Of a stretch of 45,996 nt of DNA, positions 15,449-22,251 are shown one piece after another (within the stretch, counting starts at the first letter, position 1; every line of letters starts with the position of its first letter). A model generated the notes under the pieces. That model made no database searches and was not told the origin of the DNA. It was given only the letters and a program-made list of their open reading frames with translations. The DNA lies in the NCBI GenBank assembly GCA_039808645.1, contig JBDHTL010000010.1, positions 1-45,996 on the forward strand, given 5' to 3'. The translations under genes were made by a program, and so were the position numbers. Origin of the DNA: JAJXWB01 sp039808645. Lineage in GTDB: Bacteria; Pseudomonadota; Alphaproteobacteria; Rhizobiales; Beijerinckiaceae.

Positions 15449-17382
15449 CAGCGCGCGACCTCGCAGATTTTCAGCTTGCGCCGCACGGCGCCGCGGCGCC
15501 CGTCCTCGTAGAGGACAGGGGCGTCGAACTCGACCTCGCGCGCGCCGGCGTAAAGCGCCTCGATCAGCGGCGCATAGGTCGCCTCGATCACGTTGCGGCG
15601 CAATTTGCGCGTGCGCGTGATCTCGCCGTCGTCGGCGTCGAAATCCTTGTGCAGGTCGACGAAGCGGCGAATGCGCAGGCCCGGCGGCTGCGTTTCGTTG
15701 ACATGCGCGATGACGCTCGCCACGAGGTCGAGCACCTGCGGCAACTGCGACAGATCGGCGTAGGAGCCGTAGGACAAGGCGCGCTGCTCGGCCCAATGGC
15801 CGACTGCGTCATAGTCGATGCAAACGATCGCGGTCAGATCGTCGCGCCCCGCGCCGAGGACCGCGACATTGCGGACGAAGGACGAGAACTTGATGCGGTT
15901 CTCGATGAAGTTCGGGATGAAGCGCTCGCCGGCGGCCGTGCGCACCACTTCGCTGACGCGGCCGAACACGACGAGCGAACCGTCGTCCTCGAGATAGCCG
16001 GCGTCGCCCGTGCGCAGCCAGCCGTCACTGAAGGCCTTGGCGGTCGCCGCCGCATCGTCGAAATAGCCGTCGATCACCGAGACCGAGCGGATCAGGATTT
16101 CGCCGCTCTCGTCGATCCTGATGTCGACGCCGGGCATGGCCGGACCGACGGTATGCAGCCGTACATGGCCTTCGGTCTGCGCAGCCGACAATGCCGCTGT
16201 CTCGGTCTGTCCATAGAATTGCTTGAGTTGGATGCCGAGGCCGCGAAAGAACAGGAACGTGTCCTCGCCCATCGCCTCGCCGCCGGTGAACACGCGCTCT
16301 GCGCGCGTGAGGCCGAGATAATCCTTGATCGGCCCGTAGACGAGGATCTCGCCGAGCGCCTGCAGCACGCGATCGGAAAAAGACGGCGCCTCGCCGGCGA
16401 GCTTGCGGCGCTCCAGATCGATGGCGCGCGGCATGAAGAAGTCGAACAGCCGCCGTTTCATCGGCGTCGAATCCGCCATGCCGACCTGCACGCGGGTCAG
16501 CATGTTGTCCCATGCACGGGGCGCGGCGAGGTAGAAGGTCGGCGCAACCTCGCGCAGATCGTGAAGCGCCGTCTCCTGCCGCTCCGGAATGTTCACCGTC
16601 GCCTGCAGCAGAACGCCGCCGCCGACCGTGAAGACGAAATCGCCGACCCAGGCCGTCGGCAGATAGGCGAACAATTGCTCGTGCTGCTGGAAATAGCCGC
16701 CCGCCCTCGCATTGGCGACGCCGCCGACGACATTGCGATGCCGCAGCGGGATGCCCTTGGGCGCTCCGGTCGTGCCGGATGAATAGAGGAGGACGGCTAT
16801 GTCGTCGGCGCCCGCTGCGCCGAGCAGTTCCGCGCGCAGTCCGGGCGTCTCGGCGAGCCGCCGCTGTCCGTCCGCGCAGACGGCGTCGAGCGCGACGAGA
16901 TTGTCTTCCGTATAGGCGACGAGGCCGCGCGGGTCGTCGAAGATGATGGTCTTGGGCCGCCCGGCGCGCGCCCGCAATTCGATCAGCTTGTCGACCTGCT
17001 CCTGATCTTCGGCCAGCGCCAGGCGCGGCGCGCCGAGCCGCGCGTAGTGCTCCATTTCCGAAACCGGCGTGTCGGGAAACAGCGGCGCCGGAAAGGCGCG
17101 CAGCATCATCGCGGCGAGCATCGAGAAATAGATGCGGGCGCGATTGTCGCCGACGACGATCATCGCCTCGCCGGCCGTCAGGCCGAGCCCCTGCAGCCCT
17201 GCCGCGATCGAGAGAATCTCGTCGAGCGCCTGGCTCCAGCTCCATTCGCGCCAGATGCCGTGCTCGCGCTCGCGGAAGCCGATGCGATCGCCTGCGTCCC
17301 GCGCATTGCGGGCGAGCGCTGCGACGAGCGTCGCCGGCTCGCCCGCGACGGGCGCGGGTTGCGCTGTCGTGTGCGCCGTCAT
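15448..17382 (-). CDS. Long-chain-type AMP-dependent acyl-CoA ligase embedded in transporter operon
   Basis: A 644-residue adenylate-forming enzyme that should activate a carboxylic acid with ATP and CoA. Visible are the ATP loop YSSGTTGAPKG (about residues 198-208), the adenine/Mg motif YGQTETAAL, LRTGDAGYLEDDG, and C-terminal GEITRTRKLRR containing the catalytic Lys. The long linker and size match the long-chain acyl-CoA synthetase group (FadD15/FAA type). It sits between livG and livH with 4-nt (ATGA) and 1-nt overlaps, so the imported compound is probably converted to its CoA ester on entry (vectorial acylation). The actual substrate is unknown. Confidence 0.92.
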   Translation of the reverse strand: MTAHTTAQPAPVAGEPATLVAALARNARDAGDRIGFREREHGIWREWSWSQALDEILSIAAGLQGLGLTAGEAMIVVGDNRARIYFSMLAAMMLRAFPAPLFPDTPVSEMEHYARLGAPRLALAEDQEQVDKLIELRARAGRPKTIIFDDPRGLVAYTEDNLVALDAVCADGQRRLAETPGLRAELLGAAGADDIAVLLYSSGTTGAPKGIPLRHRNVVGGVANARAGGYFQQHEQLFAYLPTAWVGDFVFTVGGGVLLQATVNIPERQETALHDLREVAPTFYLAAPRAWDNMLTRVQVGMADSTPMKRRLFDFFMPRAIDLERRKLAGEAPSFSDRVLQALGEILVYGPIKDYLGLTRAERVFTGGEAMGEDTFLFFRGLGIQLKQFYGQTETAALSAAQTEGHVRLHTVGPAMPGVDIRIDESGEILIRSVSVIDGYFDDAAATAKAFSDGWLRTGDAGYLEDDGSLVVFGRVSEVVRTAAGERFIPNFIENRIKFSSFVRNVAVLGAGRDDLTAIVCIDYDAVGHWAEQRALSYGSYADLSQLPQVLDLVASVIAHVNETQPPGLRIRRFVDLHKDFDADDGEITRTRKLRRNVIEATYAPLIEALYAGAREVEFDAPVLYEDGRRGAVRRKLKICEVAR

Positions 17383-18248
17383 GCGCCCGTTCCGATGTGG
17401 CGGGAGGCGGCGCGCGCGCCGAGATAGGCCTGCACCACGCGCGGATGCGATATGGCGGCGCGCGGCTCGCCTTCGGCAATCGTCTCGCCGTAGCTCAACA
17501 CCATCACGCGGTCGCAGATCGCGGTCACGACATCCATGTGATGTTCGATGATGAAGACCGTGACGCCGCGTTCGTCGCGCGCATCGAGAATGAAGCGCGC
17601 GATATATTCTTTCTCTTCCTGATTCATGCCGGCCATCGGCTCGTCCAGGACGAGGAAGCTCGGCTCGGCCGCCAGAGCCCGCGCCAGTTCGACGCGCTTT
17701 TGCATACCCATCGGGATCGTCTCGACCGGCTCGTCGCGAATATCCTGAAGCTGCATGAAGTCGATGATTTCCTCGACGATCCGGCGGTTCGCCAGTTCCT
17801 CGCGCTCGGCCCAGAACCAGTAGAAGAGGGAGGCGAGCGCGCTCGGCCGCATGTGCACGTGGCGACCGAGCAGGATGTTGTCGAGAACGCTGAGACCCTT
17901 GAACAGCGCCAGGTTCTGAAACGTGCGCGCGACGCCGAGGCGCGCGATCTCCGCCGGCCTCACGCCGGTTATGTCGCGGTCGAACAGGCGGACCGTTCCC
18001 GCGTTCGGCGGGTAGAAGCCGGTCATGACGTTGACCATCGTCGTCTTGCCGGAGCCATTGGGACCGACCAGCCCGAAGATCTCGCCCTGCCGCACGTCGA
18101 GATCGACGCACTTGAGCGCGCGCAGGCCGCCGAAGGACCTTTCGATGCCGCGACAGGACAACACGATGTCGGCGCGCGCAGGCCGGGAGGCGGACGTGGC
18201 GTCCATGGACTGCGCAGCGCTGCCGCTCAATCGATCCTCCCGATCCAT
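17379..18248 (-). CDS. livG: Branched-chain amino acid-type ABC transporter, ATP-binding protein (LivG-like)
   Basis: First gene of the transporter operon: an ATPase of 289 residues from the ATG at 18248. Walker A is GPNGSGKTT and Walker B FLVLDEPMAGM; the signature region reads IPMGMQKRVELARAL, degenerate as in LivG proteins. Three in-frame ATGs exist (18296, 18248, 18206). The first is covered by the putative promoter (TTGACA at 18308-18303), whose transcript would begin near 18274, so 18248 or 18206 is the real start. It is divergent from the TetR gene, with a shared control region of about 190 bp. Confidence 0.92.
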   Translation of the reverse strand: MDREDRLSGSAAQSMDATSASRPARADIVLSCRGIERSFGGLRALKCVDLDVRQGEIFGLVGPNGSGKTTMVNVMTGFYPPNAGTVRLFDRDITGVRPAEIARLGVARTFQNLALFKGLSVLDNILLGRHVHMRPSALASLFYWFWAEREELANRRIVEEIIDFMQLQDIRDEPVETIPMGMQKRVELARALAAEPSFLVLDEPMAGMNQEEKEYIARFILDARDERGVTVFIIEHHMDVVTAICDRVMVLSYGETIAEGEPRAAISHPRVVQAYLGARAASRHIGTGA

Positions 18249-18280
18249 CGTCAGGCTTGTATCGCCTGTTGTCGTTGCAT

Positions 18281-18312
18281 ATTGAATGCGGCTCATTTAG
18301 CGTGTCAAGCGC
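18281..18312 (-). promoter_or_regulatory. livG promoter with conserved block shared with the hydratase gene
   Basis: Read on the minus strand: GCGCTTGACACGCTAAATGA at 18312-18293, then 7 nt, then TCA (18285-18283). TTGACA is a perfect -35, and TTCAAT (18286-18281) is a -10 with 16-nt spacing. The same block with 18 of 20 bases identical and the same 7-nt gap before TCA occurs at 21412-21441. The AAATGA/TCA part is dyad-like, suggesting a TetR operator over the promoter. Confidence 0.6.
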
Positions 18313-18361
18313 GAAGCAACAACGAACAAAGACAAGGCATTTGTTTGCGGTGCGGGATAAG

Positions 18362-18374
18362 TGAGGCAGCCTCA
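18362..18374. promoter_or_regulatory. Short palindrome in the livG-tetR divergent region
   Basis: TGAGGC-A-GCCTCA, with perfect 6-bp arms around one base, lies 68 bp before the TetR start. It could be an operator or a chance palindrome in GC-rich DNA. The block at 18281-18312 is the stronger operator candidate. Confidence 0.3.
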
Positions 18375-18442
18375 GTATCTGCGTGCGACACGCGTCGCGC
18401 GGGCCTGTGTGGCGAGCGACGGAAGAGGTTGAGGGGCGAACG

Positions 18443-19165
18443 ATGGCCGGCGTGAAGCAGCGTCGAACCGTACACCGGATGCCGGCGGAAAAGCGCGTCG
18501 CCGACATCATGAATGCGGCGCGCGCGGTGCTGCGCGAGCGCGGCGCCAACGAGGCGTTCATCGCCGAGGTGGCGGAACGCGCGGGCGTGGTCGAGGGCTC
18601 CATCTACCGCTTCTTTTCCAGCAAGCGCGACCTGATGGAGAAGGTCGCGGAGGCCTGGTACGAAGAGACGCTGGCCGATTATTTCGCCCAGTTCGAAGGC
18701 GTGCGCGGCGTGCGCAACCAGTTGCGCTTCATCATTCATCACCATCTGGCGACCATCAAGCGCGAGCCGACGCTGGCGCGGATCGTGTTCCAGGAATTCC
18801 GGCCGGCGGAAAACTATCGCGCCACGCGCCTGTTCTCGCTCAACCAGACCTATACGCAGCGTGTGCTGGATGTGGTCAACGCCGCGGCTGAAAGCGGCGA
18901 GTTCCGCGGCGATCTTTCCGCGACGCTGGCGCGCGACCTGATCTTCGGCGGCATCGAGCATCGGGTCTGGGCGTTCATCCGAAATGAAGGCGACTTCGAC
19001 GTCGGGCGCACCGCGGATGCGGTGACGGAATTCGTCTACAGGGCGTTGAGCGCGACCGCATCGGAGCCGCAGGATCGTCTTTCATCCGCGCTGTCGCGGA
19101 TCGAGGCGGCCGCCGACCGTCTCGAGGCGGCGACGCCGCGGGCGAAAGCGCGGATCAGGTCCTGA
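18443..19165 (+). CDS. TetR/AcrR family transcriptional regulator
   Basis: A 240-residue regulator. The N-terminal helix-turn-helix lies at about residues 18-63 (ADIMNAARAVLRERG ... AGVVEGSIYRFFSSKRDL), and a helical ligand-binding domain follows. TetR proteins in acyl-CoA loci usually repress until a CoA ester binds. The start at ATG 18443 has GAGGGG 6 nt upstream; a longer frame from 18383 lacks a ribosome site. It is divergent from livG and overlaps the 3' end of the SDR gene tail-to-tail by 11 nt. Its position between the uptake and catabolic genes makes it the likely regulator of both; the conserved block at 18281-18312 and 21412-21445 is its probable operator. Confidence 0.9.
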   Translation: MAGVKQRRTVHRMPAEKRVADIMNAARAVLRERGANEAFIAEVAERAGVVEGSIYRFFSSKRDLMEKVAEAWYEETLADYFAQFEGVRGVRNQLRFIIHHHLATIKREPTLARIVFQEFRPAENYRATRLFSLNQTYTQRVLDVVNAAAESGEFRGDLSATLARDLIFGGIEHRVWAFIRNEGDFDVGRTADAVTEFVYRALSATASEPQDRLSSALSRIEAAADRLEAATPRAKARIRS

Positions 19166-20003
19166 AATAGTCCGGGCGCGGAATCGTCCAGGTCTCGCCC
19201 CACAATTGCGCGCCGCCCGCGACATGCAGCGTTTCGCCTGTCACGTATGCGGCGGCGGGCCCCGCCAGATAGGCGCAGGCTTCCGCGACCTCCCAGGCCG
19301 TGCCGGCGCGCAACATCGGATTGGTGCGCGCATAGGTCGCGCGCTGCTCCGGCTGGTAGACGCGCCACCCGGGCGTCGCGATCGCGCCGGGCGCGATGCA
19401 ATTGACGCGAATGTTCATCGGCGCCCATTCCACCGCCAGGCTTTCGCTCAGCGCGATGACGCCGGCGCGCGCCGCGATCGTGTGCGCGACGCCGTAGAGC
19501 CCTTGCCGCGTCACGACGACGATATTGACGACGGCGCCCGGCGCCTGCCGGTCGCGCCAGCCGCGCGCGGCGCCCTGGATCATGCGCCACGTGCCGTTGA
19601 GGTTGGTGTTGACGACGGTGTTCCAGCCCTTCTCGGAAAAATCGATCGCGGCTTGCGGGAATTGTCCGCCTGCGCTGTTGACCAGCGCGTCGAGTCGTAA
19701 CTCCTCCGCATCGATCCAGCCGTAAAGCGCCGTCACGGAATCCGGATCGCGGATATCCACCTCGCGCCAGAGAACGCGCAGGTTGCGGTCGCGCATGGCC
19801 GCCGCCGCAGCCTCCAGCTTCTCGCGGCTGCGGCCGGTGATGACGACAGTCGCGCCGAGCCGCCCCATCAGCCACGCGCAGGCGCGTCCGAGCCCGCCGG
19901 CGCCGCCCGAGATCAGGACCGTTCGGCCCTCGTAGGCGTTTGCGGCGAAGACGGTCGGTTGCGTTGCAAGCGCTCCGTCGTCCGTTTCCGGCACCTCGAC
20001 CAT
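19155..20003 (-). CDS. SDR family oxidoreductase with atypical active site
   Basis: A 282-residue Rossmann-fold short-chain dehydrogenase/reductase. The nucleotide loop is SGGAGGLG (residues 32-39), and NSAGG at 109-113 is the usual NAG-type motif. Where classical members have Ser and YxxxK, this one reads NIVVV and HTIAARAGV (174-182), so neither catalytic Tyr nor Lys is at its usual place. The same segment pattern (HxxAARAGV) occurs in peroxisomal trans-2-enoyl-CoA reductase/dienoyl-CoA-reductase-like SDRs, which act on acyl-CoA double bonds. The ATG lies 1 nt after the acyl-CoA dehydrogenase stop, so the two are co-expressed. The exact reaction is unassigned. Confidence 0.87.
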   Translation of the reverse strand: MVEVPETDDGALATQPTVFAANAYEGRTVLISGGAGGLGRACAWLMGRLGATVVITGRSREKLEAAAAAMRDRNLRVLWREVDIRDPDSVTALYGWIDAEELRLDALVNSAGGQFPQAAIDFSEKGWNTVVNTNLNGTWRMIQGAARGWRDRQAPGAVVNIVVVTRQGLYGVAHTIAARAGVIALSESLAVEWAPMNIRVNCIAPGAIATPGWRVYQPEQRATYARTNPMLRAGTAWEVAEACAYLAGPAAAYVTGETLHVAGGAQLWGETWTIPRPDYFRT

Positions 20004-20004
20004 G

Positions 20005-21207
20005 TCACAGCCGCCCCAGCAATTCGCCGGCGATGATCATCTTGCGCACTTCGGTGGTGCCGGCGCCGATTTCGAGCAGTTTGATCGATCGGTAGAGCCG
20101 GTTCATCTCGGATTCCCAGATGTAGCCGGACCCGCCGAACACCTGCATGCCCCGGTCGAGCACCTCGTGACAGGCGTTGGCGGCGTACATGACGGCGGCT
20201 GCCGTCAGCATGTGGATGTTGCCGCGCCCGCCGGCGCCGATCTCGAGCGGCGATGCTTCCGCGAGCGTGCGGTAGGTGAGCGCCCGCATCGACTCGATCG
20301 AGACGTACATTTCCGCGATCAGCGACTGCACCATCTGGAACGAGCCGATCGGCTTGCCGAACTGCTTGCGGGTCCTGGCATAGTCGATGGCGATCTCGAG
20401 CGTGCGTTCGGCGATGCCGAGCGAGACGGGCGCAACCATTGCCCGCTCCAGGTCGAGCCCGCTCATCACCACGGCGACGCCGCGGTTCTCCTCGCCGACG
20501 AGATTCTCCTTCGGCACGCGGCATTCCTCGAACAGCAGCTCCGCCGTCTGGCTGCCGCGGAAGCCCATCTTGGTCAGCTTCTGCGCCACCTTGAATCCAG
20601 GATAGTCCTTCTCGACGATGAAGGCGGAAATGCCGTGCGCGCCGCGCTCGCGGTCCGTCTTGGCGTAGACGAGCAGCACGTCGGCGATCGGCCCGTTGGT
20701 GATGTAGATCTTGGAGCCGTTGAGCACGTAGTGGTCGCCGTCGCGCCGCGCGGTGGTGCGCATCGAGCCCAGCGCATCGGAGCCCGCGCCGGGCTCGGTG
20801 AGGCCGAGCGCGCCGGTCTTGCGGCCCGAACACAGGCCGGGCAGATACTTGCGGCGCTGCGTCTCGTTGCCGTTGCGATAGATGTTGTTGGCGCACAGAT
20901 TGTCGTGGGCGATGTAGCTCAGCGCCAGCGCATGGTTCCAGCGCGAGAAGGCCTGGCCGATCAGGCCGGCGCTGACGAGATCGAGACCGGCGCCGCCATA
21001 TTCTTCCGGAATGGTGACGCCGAAGAAGCCGGCGTCGCCGATTTTCGGAAAGGCGTCGTCCGGCCACCATTCGTCGCGGTCCATCCGCTCCGAATAGCCG
21101 AACAATTCCTTGCGCGCGAACTTGTCGGCCTGATCGAGGATCGCCTGCTGGTCCGGCGTCAGATCGAACTGGGTCGCCTGCATGTTCGTCACGGCATGCG
21201 AGCTCAT
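20005..21207 (-). CDS. Acyl-CoA dehydrogenase, isovaleryl-CoA dehydrogenase-like
   Basis: A 400-residue FAD enzyme that introduces an alpha-beta double bond into an acyl-CoA. FAD/substrate motifs are GALGLTEPGAGSD (about 132-144) and KIYITNG (166-172). The segment GLDLER carries Glu254, the position used as catalytic base by isovaleryl-CoA dehydrogenases. The C-terminal EIGAGTTEVRK has Gly/Ala where medium-chain enzymes put their Glu, again the isovaleryl type. A branched, methyl-substituted acyl-CoA (isovaleryl- or citronellyl-like) is therefore the likely substrate. The start at 21207 has GGAG 8 nt upstream. It is divergent from the hydratase operon. Confidence 0.92.
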   Translation of the reverse strand: MSSHAVTNMQATQFDLTPDQQAILDQADKFARKELFGYSERMDRDEWWPDDAFPKIGDAGFFGVTIPEEYGGAGLDLVSAGLIGQAFSRWNHALALSYIAHDNLCANNIYRNGNETQRRKYLPGLCSGRKTGALGLTEPGAGSDALGSMRTTARRDGDHYVLNGSKIYITNGPIADVLLVYAKTDRERGAHGISAFIVEKDYPGFKVAQKLTKMGFRGSQTAELLFEECRVPKENLVGEENRGVAVVMSGLDLERAMVAPVSLGIAERTLEIAIDYARTRKQFGKPIGSFQMVQSLIAEMYVSIESMRALTYRTLAEASPLEIGAGGRGNIHMLTAAAVMYAANACHEVLDRGMQVFGGSGYIWESEMNRLYRSIKLLEIGAGTTEVRKMIIAGELLGRL

Positions 21208-21411
21208 GCGCCTGTCTCCATCCCTTGATGTTTCTTGCCCTGGCGTTTTCCGCCCTGGCGATCTTGCGGAGAGGCTAGCCCGCGCGCGGTCGCGGGTAAA
21301 GCCGGTTTTCGCAATTAATGAGGAGGTTTCATCCGATCAGAAATGCGACGAAACCCTTCTTTATCGCGATATTGTGCAGCGCACAGTGATGCACGGGGCC
21401 ATCGCCTGATG

Positions 21412-21445
21412 GCGCTTGACACTATAAATGATGTACGCTCACTTA
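21412..21445 (+). promoter_or_regulatory. Hydratase-operon promoter/operator block, twin of the livG block
   Basis: GCGCTTGACACTATAAATGA (21412-21431), a 7-nt spacer and TCACTTA (21439-21445). TTGACA is a perfect -35; the -10 is poor. TAAATGA and TCACTTA form an imperfect dyad (6 of 7 paired) around 7 nt, 21 bp in all, the usual shape of a TetR operator. Its first 20 bases match the livG block at 18 positions. It lies between divergent dehydrogenase and hydratase genes and could serve both. Confidence 0.55.
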
Positions 21446-21468
21446 TGAAAAAGCGTGGGAGAAACGGC

Positions 21469-22251
21469 TTGGCGGAGACGATCAGCGTAGCGCGGCGCGG
21501 TGCGGCGACGACAATCGCCATTGCGCGTCCCGATCGCCGCAACGCGCTGAACGAACGCGTGGCGGAGGAAATCATTGCGGCGCTCGACGCCGCGGAAGCC
21601 GATGGCGAATGTCGCGCAATCGTGCTGACCGGCGTCGGCGACCGCGCCTTCTGCGCCGGCGGCGATCTGCAGCCGGGCGCCGACGGCACGCCGTTCGCAA
21701 TCGATGCGTCGGACCCTCGTCACTATGTCGTCCGGCTGCTCAAGCGCATGGACGCCTGCCGCCTGCCGCTGATTGCGCGCGTCAACGGCGCCGCGCTCGC
21801 CGGCGGGCTCGGGCTGATGTGCGCCTGCGACCTCGTCGTCGCCGACGAGCGGGCGATTTTCGGCGTGCCGGAAGTGAAGGTCGGGCTGTTCCCGATGATG
21901 ATCCTTCCCTATCTGCTGCGTTCGATTCCCCACAGGCGGCTGATGGAACTGTGCATCACCGGCGAGCCGGTGAATGCGGCCGAGGCAAAGGCGATCGGCC
22001 TCGTCAACCATCTCGCCCCGGCGGGCGAACTCGACAAGACGATCGACTGGCTGCTGTCGCGCATCGTCGACAAGTCGCCTACGGGCGTCCGGCTCGGCAA
22101 GCAGGCGTTGGCCAAGATCCGCGAGATGGGCACCGAGAGCGCGCTCGAATATGCGCAATTCATGCTCGCCAACATGGCGCGCACGCAGGATGCGATCGAG
22201 GGATTCGCCGCCTTCAACGAGAAGCGCAGCCCGAAATGGACCGGCAAGTGA
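21469..22251 (+). CDS. Enoyl-CoA hydratase family protein (AtuE/LiuC-like candidate)
   Basis: A 260-residue crotonase from the TTG at 21469 (MAETISVARRGAATT). Oxyanion-hole segments are DRAFCAGGDL and NGAALAGGLGLMCACDLV. PEVKVGLFPMMILPYLLR follows, with one conserved Glu in GVPEVKVG and no Gly-rich second-Glu segment. The TTG has GGGAG 7 nt upstream. The ATGs at 21343, 21409 and 21445 lie at or before the expected transcription start of the shared promoter block. It overlaps the AtuA-family gene. In this setting the likely role is hydration of a 3-methylglutaconyl-type CoA made by the carboxylase encoded downstream; the substrate is inferred only. Confidence 0.88.
   Translation: MAETISVARRGAATTIAIARPDRRNALNERVAEEIIAALDAAEADGECRAIVLTGVGDRAFCAGGDLQPGADGTPFAIDASDPRHYVVRLLKRMDACRLPLIARVNGAALAGGLGLMCACDLVVADERAIFGVPEVKVGLFPMMILPYLLRSIPHRRLMELCITGEPVNAAEAKAIGLVNHLAPAGELDKTIDWLLSRIVDKSPTGVRLGKQALAKIREMGTESALEYAQFMLANMARTQDAIEGFAAFNEKRSPKWTGK

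Noticed and set aside
12166..15511. Several 300-600-codon plus-strand frames opposite the Liv operon
   Set aside because: Antisense shadows rich in Arg, Asp and His repeats; no domain or ribosome site.
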